58,378 bases of DNA from Paludibacteraceae bacterium (GTDB lineage Bacteria > Bacteroidota > Bacteroidia > Bacteroidales > Paludibacteraceae). Position numbers and translations under genes: made by a program. Location of the stretch: assembly GCA_017961765.1 (NCBI GenBank), contig JAGCWQ010000182.1:1-58378 (forward strand), in the 5' to 3' direction. Shown in pieces: positions 21,222-29,725 of the stretch. The notes below the pieces were generated by a model. It saw nothing but the letters and a program-made list of their open reading frames with translations. It was not told the origin of the DNA and ran no database searches. Positions within the stretch are counted from its first letter, which is position 1, and every line of letters begins with the position of its first letter.

Positions 21222-21992
21222 TTATTGCTGTTTCATTGTCAGTATCTTGTTCAGTAAATACATTGCCGTCGGATTCTGCCGTATCTCGTTTTTCAGTTTC
21301 CGTACCAACGCATCATACGTATCGTTGGATTTCAGGTACGGCAGGAGTGCGGTTTTGCCCCTTTCATACACTTTGTGCGTGTTTCCGTCCCATCTGTATT
21401 TCTGATAGTCCATGAGTTGGCGTCCGTTAGCGTCCATAACAGGAATCCAACGTATGTCAGCCACTTCTCCTGGCTCACTGTTCTCCGCACTCAGCGGATA
21501 GTCGGTTGTCACACCGTCAAGCACGCACGTAAAGGCCATTGACACATTCTGTGCTCCGCTGAACCGGCCGGTGTTAGTACCGAGAAGCCTTATGTGGGCT
21601 TCGTCAGGAATCCAAACGCCCGTCTCCTCCCAAGTTTCTCTTACTGCGGCGTCTTCCGCAGTCTCACCGTAATCAAGGAACCCGCTTGGGACGTTCCAAA
21701 GCCCTGCTCCTGTGGTGCTGGGCCCACGCTGATTTGCGAGTACGCACCACCTTCCTTGCCTATCCCTGCAGTATACGCACAAGGAAACCGACACGCTTCT
21801 CGAAACATAGTATGTCTTTCCGTTCCTTTCGACAGGGAAGTTTCCGCCATACTTTGCCCAATCTTTTCCGTGGAGAACCTTAGGATCATCGACGAGTTTC
21901 ACTTGGTTGTTCGGATCATTAGGATCAAACATACCAAGTTCGTTCATTACGTGTTCGGCAATTATCTTTTTAAGTTCGGTTTCCTCTCTCAT
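21222..21992 (-). CDS. Nudix hydrolase with N-terminal packaging-type tag
   Basis: A 256-residue protein. Residues 104-126 form a complete Nudix box ([20 protein letters not shown] then TG), so it should hydrolyse a nucleoside diphosphate linked compound (NTP, ADP-ribose, NAD or capped RNA; substrate not predictable). The N-terminus [19 protein letters not shown] matches the helix tag shared with other predicted packaged proteins, with IAE|H as a possible protease site. I started it at 21992; an upstream ORF extension runs through a promoter motif. A TATTTATA motif lies only 6 nt before the ATG, a poor spacing for an ordinary leader. Confidence 0.75.
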   Translation of the reverse strand: MREETELKKIIAEHVMNELGMFDPNDPNNQVKLVDDPKVLHGKDWAKYGGNFPVERNGKTYYVSRSVSVSLCVYCRDRQGRWCVLANQRGPSTTGAGLWNVPSGFLDYGETAEDAAVRETWEETGVWIPDEAHIRLLGTNTGRFSGAQNVSMAFTCVLDGVTTDYPLSAENSEPGEVADIRWIPVMDANGRQLMDYQKYRWDGNTHKVYERGKTALLPYLKSNDTYDALVRKLKNEIRQNPTAMYLLNKILTMKQQ

Positions 21993-21998
21993 ATCATC

Positions 21999-22006
21999 TA
22001 TAAATA
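21999..22006 (-). promoter_or_regulatory. Late-type motif TATTTATA, very close to the ATG
   Basis: Six nt before the start at 21992. If it is a -10-like box the transcript would be leaderless or start inside the gene. Confidence 0.35.
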
Positions 22007-22043
22007 TCTGAGTACAACGCTTAAATACACGTTTTACAACAAA

Positions 22044-22067
22044 AATACCGCAGTTTCCTGCGGTATT
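22044..22067 (-). terminator. Terminator of the 22086 gene
   Basis: AATACCGCAG (22044-22053) pairs with CTGCGGTATT (22058-22067), a 10 bp stem, followed by TTTTTGTTG on the minus strand. Confidence 0.75.
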
Positions 22068-22085
22068 CGTTTTCGGCAATTTCCG

Positions 22086-22508
22086 TTACTCCGTTTCCGG
22101 CGGCGTTTCCGTGACTGCGGCCGGTTTTCGTCCGTAGACGATTGGCTTGAGGTTGCCGATTTCCTCGCTGAACCAGATAGAGGACCATTTGCTCTTGGAG
22201 CGAGCCTTGTGGCTGGCGATTTTCTCGTTGATGGAGATAATCTTCTCGGTGAGGGCATTCATGTTTCCGTAGTCGGTACCTTGGTAGGTTTCGACAAGGG
22301 CGACGGTGTTTTCATAGTCCGCAATCGTTGCGTTGAAGTCCGCCTGCTTGTTGACGAGCGAAAGCCCCATACAGATGAGGGCGGCGGCGCCGACGATGAG
22401 GAACGTCATACCAGCTTCCCCGACGAAATCCCAATCCTTAGACAGGGCGAGAATGGCGAGAATCAGGCTAAAGAGGGTGATACCCCCGACAAGTAAGAAC
22501 CAATACAT
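22086..22508 (-). CDS. Two-pass membrane protein with cytoplasmic coiled coil
   Basis: A 140-residue protein with transmembrane helices at about 3-23 and 33-52, then a long helical region (about 55-100) and a Pro/Thr/Glu-rich end. The small hairpin with a soluble coiled coil resembles holin or spanin components, but early-type regulation (promoter 22537-22567) argues for another envelope task. No family recognised. Confidence 0.6.
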   Translation of the reverse strand: MYWFLLVGGITLFSLILAILALSKDWDFVGEAGMTFLIVGAAALICMGLSLVNKQADFNATIADYENTVALVETYQGTDYGNMNALTEKIISINEKIASHKARSKSKWSSIWFSEEIGNLKPIVYGRKPAAVTETPPETE

Positions 22509-22536
22509 TTTAGCAAGTGTTTAAAGTTATCTGTTG

Positions 22537-22567
22537 CAAATATAACCGAACTTTCTGACAATCCAAA
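22537..22567 (-). promoter_or_regulatory. Host-type promoter (TTTG-N19-TATATTTG)
   Basis: Minus-strand TTTG at 22567-22564, TATATTTG at 22544-22537. Confidence 0.7.
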
Positions 22568-22568
22568 A

Positions 22569-22775
22569 TTATTGCTGCCGTTCTAGTTCGTCATCAATGT
22601 AGTCGTTAATCGTCTCGATTGCCATGAACATTCCGAGAGCCCTGATTTTCATAATCGAAGGGTCAGAAGGATCAAGTGTCTCAATGTCACTTGAGTCAGG
22701 GCATTTGTCCCAATATCTCTCGTATAAATCCTTGACGAAATAGACGAGTTTCTTATACTTTGCTTCTACCTCCAT
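22569..22775 (-). CDS. Unrecognised 68-residue protein
   Basis: Starts MEVEAKYKKLVYFVKDLYER. Helical, with an acidic DSSDIETLDPSDPS linker, ending in ELERQQ. Starts 3 bp after the stop of the upstream DUF458-like gene. Function unknown. Confidence 0.6.
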   Translation of the reverse strand: MEVEAKYKKLVYFVKDLYERYWDKCPDSSDIETLDPSDPSIMKIRALGMFMAIETINDYIDDELERQQ

Positions 22776-22778
22776 ACG

Positions 22779-23249
22779 TTAATGCTTTACAATGTAGTCG
22801 GCCATTGTGGTTGTTAACGGGGCGATACCCTTATGTCTGAAGTTAAAACCGTCCCATAGAACCATACCTTCGGCTTCGTTGAAGATTGCGTTTGAACCGG
22901 CACTCTCGTCTGGGTTGACGTCCACGTCGATTCCGAATACGTTTACGCCGCCCATTCTCAACTGTTTTGCAGTCTTGATTGACGCTCTCACCTCAGCCCT
23001 TAGCCTTTCCTTGTTCAGTACCTCAGGGTACCTTAGCGTCTTCCACTTCTCGAATATGCAGTGGGCTCCGTGCCCGTGCCCGTCCTCTCCTACATCGTGC
23101 ATCGTTATAACCGTTGCGAAGACTGTCTGCAAGCCTCTGTTCTGAGAGTCGGTAGCAACTATAACCTGTATATTCCTTCTCTTCGTCACATAGTCCTTTA
23201 CGTACTCGACGAAGTTCTCTATGTTTTCTCCTTTAAATTTTCTAAACAT
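22779..23249 (-). CDS. DUF458/YkuK-like protein (RNase H-like fold)
   Basis: A 156-residue protein with VIVATDSQNRG near residue 29, a FATVITMHD strand, GVNVFGIDVDVNPDESAGSN and EAEGMVLWDGFNFRHKGIAP. This order matches the DUF458 (YkuK) family, predicted to have an RNase H-like fold with Asp residues at the active site. A nuclease or nucleic-acid binding role is likely but unproven. Its 3' neighbour starts 3 bp later, and its 5' end overlaps the methyltransferase gene by 31 bp. Confidence 0.6.
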   Translation of the reverse strand: MFRKFKGENIENFVEYVKDYVTKRRNIQVIVATDSQNRGLQTVFATVITMHDVGEDGHGHGAHCIFEKWKTLRYPEVLNKERLRAEVRASIKTAKQLRMGGVNVFGIDVDVNPDESAGSNAIFNEAEGMVLWDGFNFRHKGIAPLTTTMADYIVKH

Positions 23250-24058
23250 GTTTTCGTTCCAAAAAGTCTTTCCTCACATAGGGAAAAATACCCTACATTC
23301 ATTTCCATTCCGATATAATTTCTTCCCAAATCCCGTGCGGCAAGGAGTGTCGTTCCACTTCCCGCAAACGGGTCCAAAACTAAGTCACCGGGATTGCTCC
23401 AAGACAGGATGTGTTTCTTTGCAAGTTCGTATGGGAACACCGCAGGGTGACAGGTTTTGTTCTGTGCTACGGCTATGTCCCATACGTTGTAGTCAACTGC
23501 CTCGGAATTCACCACATACTTCAGTTTGTGGCGTCCGGATTCTCCGTCCATATTCTTCGCCGTACTGTCGTAGTTCTTTCCGCCGAACTTTGTTTTCCGC
23601 ATAATCGGATTGAATGTCTTCGGCTTGCCTTTGCTGAATACGAACATATACTCGAAGCAATCGGCGTATCGTGGCTGTCGGACTGCCGGCATAGGATTGG
23701 TTTTCCGCCAAATCATGGTGTCGTTGAGGTTGAATCCGAGTTCCATAAAATACAGGGCATGCTTGAACGACGTCCCTGTCTTCGAACCGCGATCCGTCTT
23801 GTCGTTGATAACCCAAACGACGACGCCGCCAGGCTTTGTGACTCGATAGAGTTCGTTTGCGATTTCCTTGAATTTCTCGAAGCACCATGTATCTCCGACC
23901 CCGTTGTATTTCCTCAGGGAATCATATGGTGGGGATGTCACCGTAAGATCAACAAAATCGTTTTGGAGAAGTTTAAGCAAACGCTCTGAATCGCCGAGCA
24001 TTATGCTGTTCTCCAAATCAACCGTTTTCGCTGGTGTTAGTTCAAATTCGGTAGCCAT
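23219..24058 (-). CDS. DNA methyltransferase, TSPPY type (beta class)
   Basis: A 279-residue enzyme with motif IV TSPPYDSL at 41-48 and motif I FAGSGTT near 240; this order (IV before I) is the beta class. It transfers a methyl group from SAM to N6-adenine or N4-cytosine in a specific DNA site, which cannot be read from the sequence. It overlaps both neighbours, so it is part of an operon. N- and C-termini are complete. Probably protects phage DNA from host restriction. Confidence 0.85.
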   Translation of the reverse strand: MATEFELTPAKTVDLENSIMLGDSERLLKLLQNDFVDLTVTSPPYDSLRKYNGVGDTWCFEKFKEIANELYRVTKPGGVVVWVINDKTDRGSKTGTSFKHALYFMELGFNLNDTMIWRKTNPMPAVRQPRYADCFEYMFVFSKGKPKTFNPIMRKTKFGGKNYDSTAKNMDGESGRHKLKYVVNSEAVDYNVWDIAVAQNKTCHPAVFPYELAKKHILSWSNPGDLVLDPFAGSGTTLLAARDLGRNYIGMEMNVGYFSLCEERLFGTKTCLENLKEKT

Positions 24059-24440
24059 CCCAAAATTTTGTCGGTATTAGTTCAAATTCGTCTGTCGAAA
24101 TCTTTACTCCGTCCGCCTCGAGAAACAATTTTCCGTCTTGGCTTGTGAGTGTTACTTTTTTAATCTTCGTATGTGCTTGCCCTTCTTTATAGGCTTCTTT
24201 TATTGCGTCGTAATCGTCAAGGGTTTCCTCTTTGTTGTAGAAAGAAAAATTGTCTTTCGCATATTCTTCTGCAGCATCTTCATCACACATATTGATGTAT
24301 GATTTAACCCTGTTCAGGATAACGAGGTAGTACCATATATCAATCGCCTTTTCCTTTGACAATGTGACGGTTCCGAAATCGTTGATTTCCTTTTTTATTT
24401 CGGCTATGTACCTTTCAAGGGTATCCTGATTTATGTTCAT
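24042..24440 (-). CDS. Unrecognised 132-residue protein
   Basis: Starts MNINQDTLERYIAEIKKEIN. Helical first 80 residues, beta-like end with DGKLFLEADGVKIS. I placed the start at 24440, just after a TATATTTG box at 24456-24463; a longer frame would run through a terminator. Its last 17 bp overlap the methyltransferase start. Function unknown. Confidence 0.6.
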   Translation of the reverse strand: MNINQDTLERYIAEIKKEINDFGTVTLSKEKAIDIWYYLVILNRVKSYINMCDEDAAEEYAKDNFSFYNKEETLDDYDAIKEAYKEGQAHTKIKKVTLTSQDGKLFLEADGVKISTDEFELIPTKFWDGYRI

Positions 24441-24455
24441 ACGAAGCACTTTTGG

Positions 24456-24463
24456 CAAATATA
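24456..24463 (-). promoter_or_regulatory. Host-type -7 box TATATTTG
   Basis: Minus-strand TATATTTG 15 nt before the ATG at 24440, directly downstream of the hairpin at 24469-24488. Confidence 0.5.
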
Positions 24464-24468
24464 CAAAA

Positions 24469-24488
24469 AAACCGCCTTTCGGCGGTTG
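24469..24488 (-). terminator. Terminator of the 24491 gene, fused to the next promoter
   Basis: AACCGCC-GAAA-GGCGGTT on the minus strand followed by a T run that becomes the promoter spacer. Confidence 0.75.
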
Positions 24489-24490
24489 CG

Positions 24491-25429
24491 CTATCCCTCG
24501 TTGAACTGTTTGAGGAATTGCTTGTACATTCTCTCGCCCTCGTCCTTGCCGTAGATACGCTCGTACGACCATTCGATGTACAGTAGGGCTGTGCTGTACG
24601 TCCCGTAGTAGAAGAACCGCATCCACTTTTCGGCGGCGCCTCTCCACCAGTCGTACTTAGTCCAACGCCATCTCGGTACGAATGACGTGGAGCTGAACAC
24701 CGATGTAACCGCTTCCTTGAATTTGCTCAACTCTTTCTCGTCATCGGTGTAGGTGTTGGCCTTCATAGCATCTTTTAGATAGCCGAGCGAACGCTTTTTC
24801 TTACGTTGCTTGATATCGAAGGCGAGCATGTGGATGCCTGGGATATGGAGGATATGGTAATCGCTGTCGGTGGGGTTCTCTTTTCTGAGGAAGCAAAGTT
24901 TGTAGTGGTTCCCACTAATCGTGGCGTCCTCGTTTGCTTTCGGAGTCACCTCGATATACGGGCGGTAAAATCCTAAAAGCAGTGCCGGGTGGAGCATTAT
25001 CTGCCACGACTCACCCATTTCGCAAGCGATTGAAATGCTGTTGGTTGCGCTGTTGTACCACTCATGGGCTTCGTGATAGGCTTCCGATGCCCAATCCGTC
25101 CAATGAGCCTTTCCGTCGGCGTCTCTCGTGAAACAGGCATCGTTAATGAACGCCTCTCCGCTATCGTAGCCACCGTTCCACATGAAAACTTTTCCGAGTT
25201 TGCAGTCGGGGTTGTCGCAATAATACGCGGGCTTTTCGGTCGGGGTTCTGTTCGGATCAAACACATGCTCACTGAGAGTCTGCAAGCGTTTTTTTCCGTG
25301 CTCGACGAGCGGCTGTCCGCAGAACGGGCAGCACATCTTATATCTCACGAGGGGCTTGTGAATTTTTTTGTTGGGCTTTCTGCCCTCGACGAAGGGGTAT
25401 TTCTTCAGAAACGCAATGAGTTTTCCCAT
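24491..25429 (-). CDS. Unrecognised 312-residue protein with Cys pairs
   Basis: Starts MGKLIAFLKKYPFVEGRKPN. CCPFCGQPL (residues 33-41) and CDNPDCKLG (near 71-79) look like a zinc ribbon. The rest is rich in Trp and Tyr (HEWYNSATNS, RWRWTKYDWWRGAAEKW) without a known catalytic signature. It starts 2 bp after the upstream stop. Could be a DNA-binding or nuclease-associated protein; function unknown. Confidence 0.6.
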   Translation of the reverse strand: MGKLIAFLKKYPFVEGRKPNKKIHKPLVRYKMCCPFCGQPLVEHGKKRLQTLSEHVFDPNRTPTEKPAYYCDNPDCKLGKVFMWNGGYDSGEAFINDACFTRDADGKAHWTDWASEAYHEAHEWYNSATNSISIACEMGESWQIMLHPALLLGFYRPYIEVTPKANEDATISGNHYKLCFLRKENPTDSDYHILHIPGIHMLAFDIKQRKKKRSLGYLKDAMKANTYTDDEKELSKFKEAVTSVFSSTSFVPRWRWTKYDWWRGAAEKWMRFFYYGTYSTALLYIEWSYERIYGKDEGERMYKQFLKQFNEG

Positions 25430-25431
25430 GA

Positions 25432-25749
25432 CTATACGGCTTTTTTAATGTTTACGTCTTTCTCGAACACTGCTCTCCACATATAGGAGTCGATGTAAGC
25501 GAACTGCGTACGGGTTTTGATTGCGAACACAGGAGTACCCTCGTGAACGAAACCGGGAACAGAAACCAATGACTCTCCGCCATATTCAAAGCGTTCAGTC
25601 ATCGTATTTCCCTCGATACGCTTCTGACAGTCAGCCATCCATTTGGCATCGTTGATTGCGGCATCCTTGTCGAGGTACACATCGACGGTTGCGCTGACGC
25701 CGGGCTCTTTGGCGGACTCGTTGGTGATTACGAGTAAGTAAACTTTCAT
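25432..25749 (-). CDS. Unrecognised 105-residue protein
   Basis: Starts MKVYLLVITNESAKEPGVSA, a beta-strand opening reminiscent of small alpha/beta domains, followed by DVYLDKDAAINDA. I preferred the ATG at 25749, which follows a perfect promoter. It runs with the 24491 gene 2 bp downstream. Function unknown. Confidence 0.6.
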   Translation of the reverse strand: MKVYLLVITNESAKEPGVSATVDVYLDKDAAINDAKWMADCQKRIEGNTMTERFEYGGESLVSVPGFVHEGTPVFAIKTRTQFAYIDSYMWRAVFEKDVNIKKAV

Positions 25750-25767
25750 ATCCTTTCTTTGTTTTTG

Positions 25768-25799
25768 CAAAGATAGGAATAAAAAAGGATAAATCCAAA
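25768..25799 (-). promoter_or_regulatory. Host-type promoter (TTTG-N20-TATCTTTG)
   Basis: Minus-strand TTTG at 25799-25796 and TATCTTTG at 25775-25768. Confidence 0.7.
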
Positions 25800-25800
25800 T

Positions 25801-26271
25801 TTACTTATTGAATCTTCTCTCGACTTCCTTTTGGATGGCTTTCTTGATTTCGTACTCGATATCGTAGTTCTCGATTTGAGCAATCTTCTCGTTGATACGG
25901 TTCTGTATCACCTGTTCAAGGACGCCGATCTTTTCGTTGAGGTGGGACTGAACGAGTTCATTGATTTGGCCGTTGATGCTCCGACGGATTCCGTCTTTCA
26001 GTTTCTCCCAATATTCGGATTTGAGAACTTGCGTCCTACCATATCCGTATGAGCCGGTTTCTTCCGTAAAATAGTGCTTGAGAAGGTTGTCCTCCACTTT
26101 CTTCGCCTCCTTGTCAACCAAGTCGGAAAGCTGGCCGGACACGACCTTCGAAATCCGCTTCGACACACCGTCGATGATGGCGTTGTGGATTTTTGTTTCA
26201 AGGTCCGGGTTTGCGGCGATAATCCGCTCAATCAGAACCTGATTCTGAAGTGTAATTGATACTTTTTCCAT
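25801..26271 (-). CDS. Unrecognised coiled-coil protein
   Basis: A 156-residue protein starting MEKVSITLQNQVLIERIIAA. It is almost entirely helical, Gln/Glu/Ile/Lys rich, with INELVQSHLNEKIGVLEQVI and similar heptads, so it probably forms an oligomeric coiled coil. The longer upstream frame was rejected: it would begin inside the next gene's end. Role unknown. Confidence 0.6.
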   Translation of the reverse strand: MEKVSITLQNQVLIERIIAANPDLETKIHNAIIDGVSKRISKVVSGQLSDLVDKEAKKVEDNLLKHYFTEETGSYGYGRTQVLKSEYWEKLKDGIRRSINGQINELVQSHLNEKIGVLEQVIQNRINEKIAQIENYDIEYEIKKAIQKEVERRFNK

Positions 26272-26272
26272 T

Positions 26273-26668
26273 TTAAATCGTCTGTATTTCTTTTGACATA
26301 TATTCGAACATGTGGGTATGCCTTTCGATATCCTCCTGAGAATGCTTTTGCTTCCATTTGGCAAGGAAATCGTCGAAGGCGGCGGCTACTTGCTCCCGTT
26401 CACACGGTTGGATTTTAAGGGTGTCTATGAACTGCTGAGGCGGCTCGTTACGTAAATCACCCTTGCTCGAGAACCCGAACAGGATAATTCCATATCCGAG
26501 AACGTAGTACCAGTCCTCGTATATGTCACCTCCGTAATGAACAAACGCCTTTCCGTGCTGTTCTTCCAATGTTTTGAGCAGCCGCACTTTGTTGTCAGCA
26601 TAGATGCTGAAATTCACCCGCATAGCGGCCTGCAAATCCTCAATGGGTATTGTTATTTCGTTTTTCAT
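26273..26668 (-). CDS. Unrecognised 131-residue protein
   Basis: Starts MKNEITIPIEDLQAAMRVNF. Acidic/aromatic with YGGDIYEDWYYVLGYG and a His-rich end (IERHTHMFEY). Its first 29 bp overlap the 3' end of the methyltransferase gene. Function unknown. Confidence 0.6.
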   Translation of the reverse strand: MKNEITIPIEDLQAAMRVNFSIYADNKVRLLKTLEEQHGKAFVHYGGDIYEDWYYVLGYGIILFGFSSKGDLRNEPPQQFIDTLKIQPCEREQVAAAFDDFLAKWKQKHSQEDIERHTHMFEYMSKEIQTI

Positions 26669-28109
26669 TTCCGAGTTTCCAATTTAAGTATTTTTCAAGT
26701 TGTTTCGACGTAAACGAATAGTAGCCTCCGCTCTTATGCTTTTTCAACGCCCTGACGTAGTTTAAGAACTCGTCGGAATGCAGGGCTTTAATTATTTCGG
26801 TATAAGTTTGCAGCCATTTCGCCTCGTTATTGAACAGGATATAGAATCCAGAGTAAACGCCTTCCCCTTCAGGGACGAACGACACCTTCAAATCGTCCTG
26901 CGTTTTTACGATACTGTTGACGGACACCTTCTTTTTGTAGGTATCGACGATGCCCTGCTTTCTTCCGAACCCGTACCATTCGCTGTCGTATGTACGTTCT
27001 TTCAACCGCTGTTCGTTATCGCAGATGTATTGATATGCCTCGCCGTTCTTATCCCTGATAATATGCAGAGGGTAAATGAAACCGAGAGTATCATACGGGT
27101 ATAGGCAGCGTTTTTTCTCGCCTGTAGAAGCCTTTGTGACGGTTATCTCAACGCCCGGAAAACGTGGCTTATCATAAACGAAGAAGGCATCCGAAAGAGT
27201 AGCGAACCCGTTTTTAACACGAACGGATTTAGCTCCGTCATAGTCGTTGACTGATTTCAAAACAGACGTCTCTTCCTCGCTTCCAGGGCATAGCTCCCCG
27301 TTAATGAAGGCTTCGTCATAACTGACGGCTCTCCATTTGCACATACCTGGAAATCCCTCCCCGTAAATCAGCGTATGGAATTCGGTTGATGTGAATACAG
27401 TAATGCACGGATAGGTGCTTATTCCGTCGAAGACACGCTCTTTGCCAAGATCAAAAAACGCGGCAAGAGTATTGTGTTTTAGGATGTAATCCCTGAAAGG
27501 CTTCCCGGCCGGGCCCTTAGTCCATCCGCTGGGTGTTATGTACGTCAAAGTAGCCGTGGGGTCCTTTTTCAGCATTCTGAACCCAAGTTCGTAAAATGCG
27601 AGATACAGATCCGTCGGGCCGCTCTTTGCGAACTCATACTGTTTCAGTACGTCGTACATATCGGTTCCTTTGATATTGTGCACACGGACGTACGGAGGAT
27701 TGCCTACGACGAAATCCATAAGCCCGTCGTATTCGTGGCATTCAAGGGCGTTGCAGACACGTATGTCCCAATTCACGGAATCCATAATGCCTTCATCTTC
27801 CAACACCGCATTGAGATTTTTGATACACTTGTCGGCGGCTTCCTGATCAATCTCGATTCCGTGGATATAGGTTTGCAGCCACAGTGGTAGCGTACGCCTG
27901 ACGAGGCGTTTCTCTTCGCACTTGTGTCTCCATGCGTGAATGAAACGCCTGACGATGGCAGTCAGAAACGCACCGTCCCCACAACTGTTGTCTATAATAT
28001 GCTTGCTGAGTATGCCGGTACCGGAATAACCGATATAGTCAAGCATGTTGTTGACGACATATTTGGGGGTGTACACGACACCCCCTGACTTCTCACTGAT
28101 TTTCTTCAT
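26640..28109 (-). CDS. N6-adenine DNA methyltransferase, Eco57I/TaqI type (gamma class)
   Basis: A 489-residue protein, motif I DNSCGDGAFL (40-49) precedes motif IV NPPYVRV (137-143), the gamma-class order of type II and IIG adenine methyltransferases. The C-terminal half (about 300-489) lacks catalytic motifs and is the likely target recognition domain. No PD-(D/E)XK nuclease domain is attached, so it modifies only. The ATG at 28109 sits inside the end of the radical SAM gene (17 bp overlap), so both are probably translated together. Confidence 0.85.
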   Translation of the reverse strand: MKKISEKSGGVVYTPKYVVNNMLDYIGYSGTGILSKHIIDNSCGDGAFLTAIVRRFIHAWRHKCEEKRLVRRTLPLWLQTYIHGIEIDQEAADKCIKNLNAVLEDEGIMDSVNWDIRVCNALECHEYDGLMDFVVGNPPYVRVHNIKGTDMYDVLKQYEFAKSGPTDLYLAFYELGFRMLKKDPTATLTYITPSGWTKGPAGKPFRDYILKHNTLAAFFDLGKERVFDGISTYPCITVFTSTEFHTLIYGEGFPGMCKWRAVSYDEAFINGELCPGSEEETSVLKSVNDYDGAKSVRVKNGFATLSDAFFVYDKPRFPGVEITVTKASTGEKKRCLYPYDTLGFIYPLHIIRDKNGEAYQYICDNEQRLKERTYDSEWYGFGRKQGIVDTYKKKVSVNSIVKTQDDLKVSFVPEGEGVYSGFYILFNNEAKWLQTYTEIIKALHSDEFLNYVRALKKHKSGGYYSFTSKQLEKYLNWKLGNEKRNNNTH

Positions 28110-29721
28110 CCCAGTAGTGCTTTTCCTTGAACACGGGGAACCCGTTGTCCGTCCTGATTGCAGCAAACGCATCCTTGACACTCATACCACGTCTTCTGCG
28201 GCTCCAATCTTTCACATTGAGATCGTTTCCGACATAGTAGGGCTTGTCGGTTTCGTATGAACTCTTGTAGGCGTTCATAGTGAGCCCATCGACGTACATA
28301 CTGTACTCACCCTCGTTTTCAGTCAGGCAGAACCTAGTGGAGTAGGTTTTCTTGATGAACTCTCCGTACCTCTTCGCAAACGATGTGTCGATATGCAGAT
28401 TGTAGTGCCCCTCGAAAAGTTTGCAAATCTGCTCCTCGGTGAACGTTTCATGGTTGCACCCGGTTCCACGTCCAGTTTCCTTGTATCCGAGGAAAAGAAT
28501 GTTGACGTATCGTCTGCTGTCGTTTAAATATCTGACGATTTCGAGGGTTTTGTCGAACCCGATATATTCGGGGACGATATGCATCACAATATATTTGCAG
28601 TTACGCCCGCTTTCGTCTCGATAAGTGCCGACGTTCTCGAAAGCATCCTCGAATTCGAAGAACTTTTTCACATCTTTAATACCGAGCACAGACACGCCGA
28701 TACCGTCAACGTAGTTGTCGAACATCCTCTTGAACTTCTTGTTCTTGATAATGGTGTCGCAATCTTTGATGTTGATAGTCGTGTTGACGATATGCCCGTT
28801 CTTATTCATCAGGCTGAACAGGTTTTCGAGGTTCGGATAGAGAAGGATATTTCCGCCACCAATGGAGAACTCTGTTTTCGTCTTGAGGTTCTTGATGAAA
28901 TAAGACAGCTCATTGTAGTCGGCGTGTTTCTCCCAAGCGGAACTCCCCATGTAGCAGAACGGACAGTTGTGGTTACATTTGTTCGTAATGCGGAGATCAA
29001 TGAGTTCAGGATACTCAGGAAGCGGCTCTCCATCCTCGGTCATAAACCTCAGGCGGCCGCCGGAGCAGTACTTGTATGGAAAACGCCCGTGCTCGCCTTT
29101 CTCGTTTTTGGACATCGCGGTTTCTCCGTAGGCAACATAGTAGTTGCCGTTTCTGGTGATGCTGTTTTTCTTTCCGGCGGAACCGCATATCATATTGTCT
29201 ATGTAATACGTAATCGGAGCCTTGTCGTGATCGGCAACAGTGTCGTACACGAAATCCTGTTCGTCACTTCCGCCGACAATCACGAGATCGTCGCTATCAA
29301 TGATATGACGGATATAGTCGATTCCGAAATCCGGGTCAGTTTTAATGGCGTGAGTTGCGACAATGGAGTCTCTGGTGTATTCGCCGAATGACGGTTCTTC
29401 GGCGAAATTCCGCTCTTCATACGGCTTGTCGTTGAATTCATTCTGCGCCTTCGCCAGATGGTAATACTGCTTCACTTCAGGATAATACATCGCCATTTTC
29501 TTGACAAGACTTTCGTTATGCCAGATATGATGGAAAATGTATTTGATTTTTGCCTCCTTCGTAGCGGCGATAGTTCTCGTGCAACGGTCAAAATAGTCGT
29601 TTTCAAAGACGTTGAGGTCCTCGAAAAGTTCGTTCTCGTTGCGATAGATAATGGAGTGCGTGGAACTGCTGTTGGTAGCATTTCCTCGCCTGAAATTCTT
29701 GATTCTGATTACTTTGAACAT
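28093..29721 (-). CDS. Radical SAM enzyme with NSSSTHS N-terminus
   Basis: A 542-residue protein. Cys249, Cys253 and Cys256 in ITNKCNHNCPFCYMGSS form the CX3CX2C site that binds a 4Fe-4S cluster and SAM; FSIGGGN follows as the glycine-rich loop. Residues 1-240 are an extra domain with the start RRGNATNSSSTHSII, a Ser-rich N-terminal motif that I recall from many unannotated phage and bacterial proteins. C-terminal third has few Cys, so auxiliary clusters are unlikely. Substrate unknown; protein or RNA modification is possible. Overlaps the next methyltransferase by 17 bp. Confidence 0.8.
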   Translation of the reverse strand: MFKVIRIKNFRRGNATNSSSTHSIIYRNENELFEDLNVFENDYFDRCTRTIAATKEAKIKYIFHHIWHNESLVKKMAMYYPEVKQYYHLAKAQNEFNDKPYEERNFAEEPSFGEYTRDSIVATHAIKTDPDFGIDYIRHIIDSDDLVIVGGSDEQDFVYDTVADHDKAPITYYIDNMICGSAGKKNSITRNGNYYVAYGETAMSKNEKGEHGRFPYKYCSGGRLRFMTEDGEPLPEYPELIDLRITNKCNHNCPFCYMGSSAWEKHADYNELSYFIKNLKTKTEFSIGGGNILLYPNLENLFSLMNKNGHIVNTTINIKDCDTIIKNKKFKRMFDNYVDGIGVSVLGIKDVKKFFEFEDAFENVGTYRDESGRNCKYIVMHIVPEYIGFDKTLEIVRYLNDSRRYVNILFLGYKETGRGTGCNHETFTEEQICKLFEGHYNLHIDTSFAKRYGEFIKKTYSTRFCLTENEGEYSMYVDGLTMNAYKSSYETDKPYYVGNDLNVKDWSRRRRGMSVKDAFAAIRTDNGFPVFKEKHYWDEENQ

Positions 29722-29725
29722 AGTG

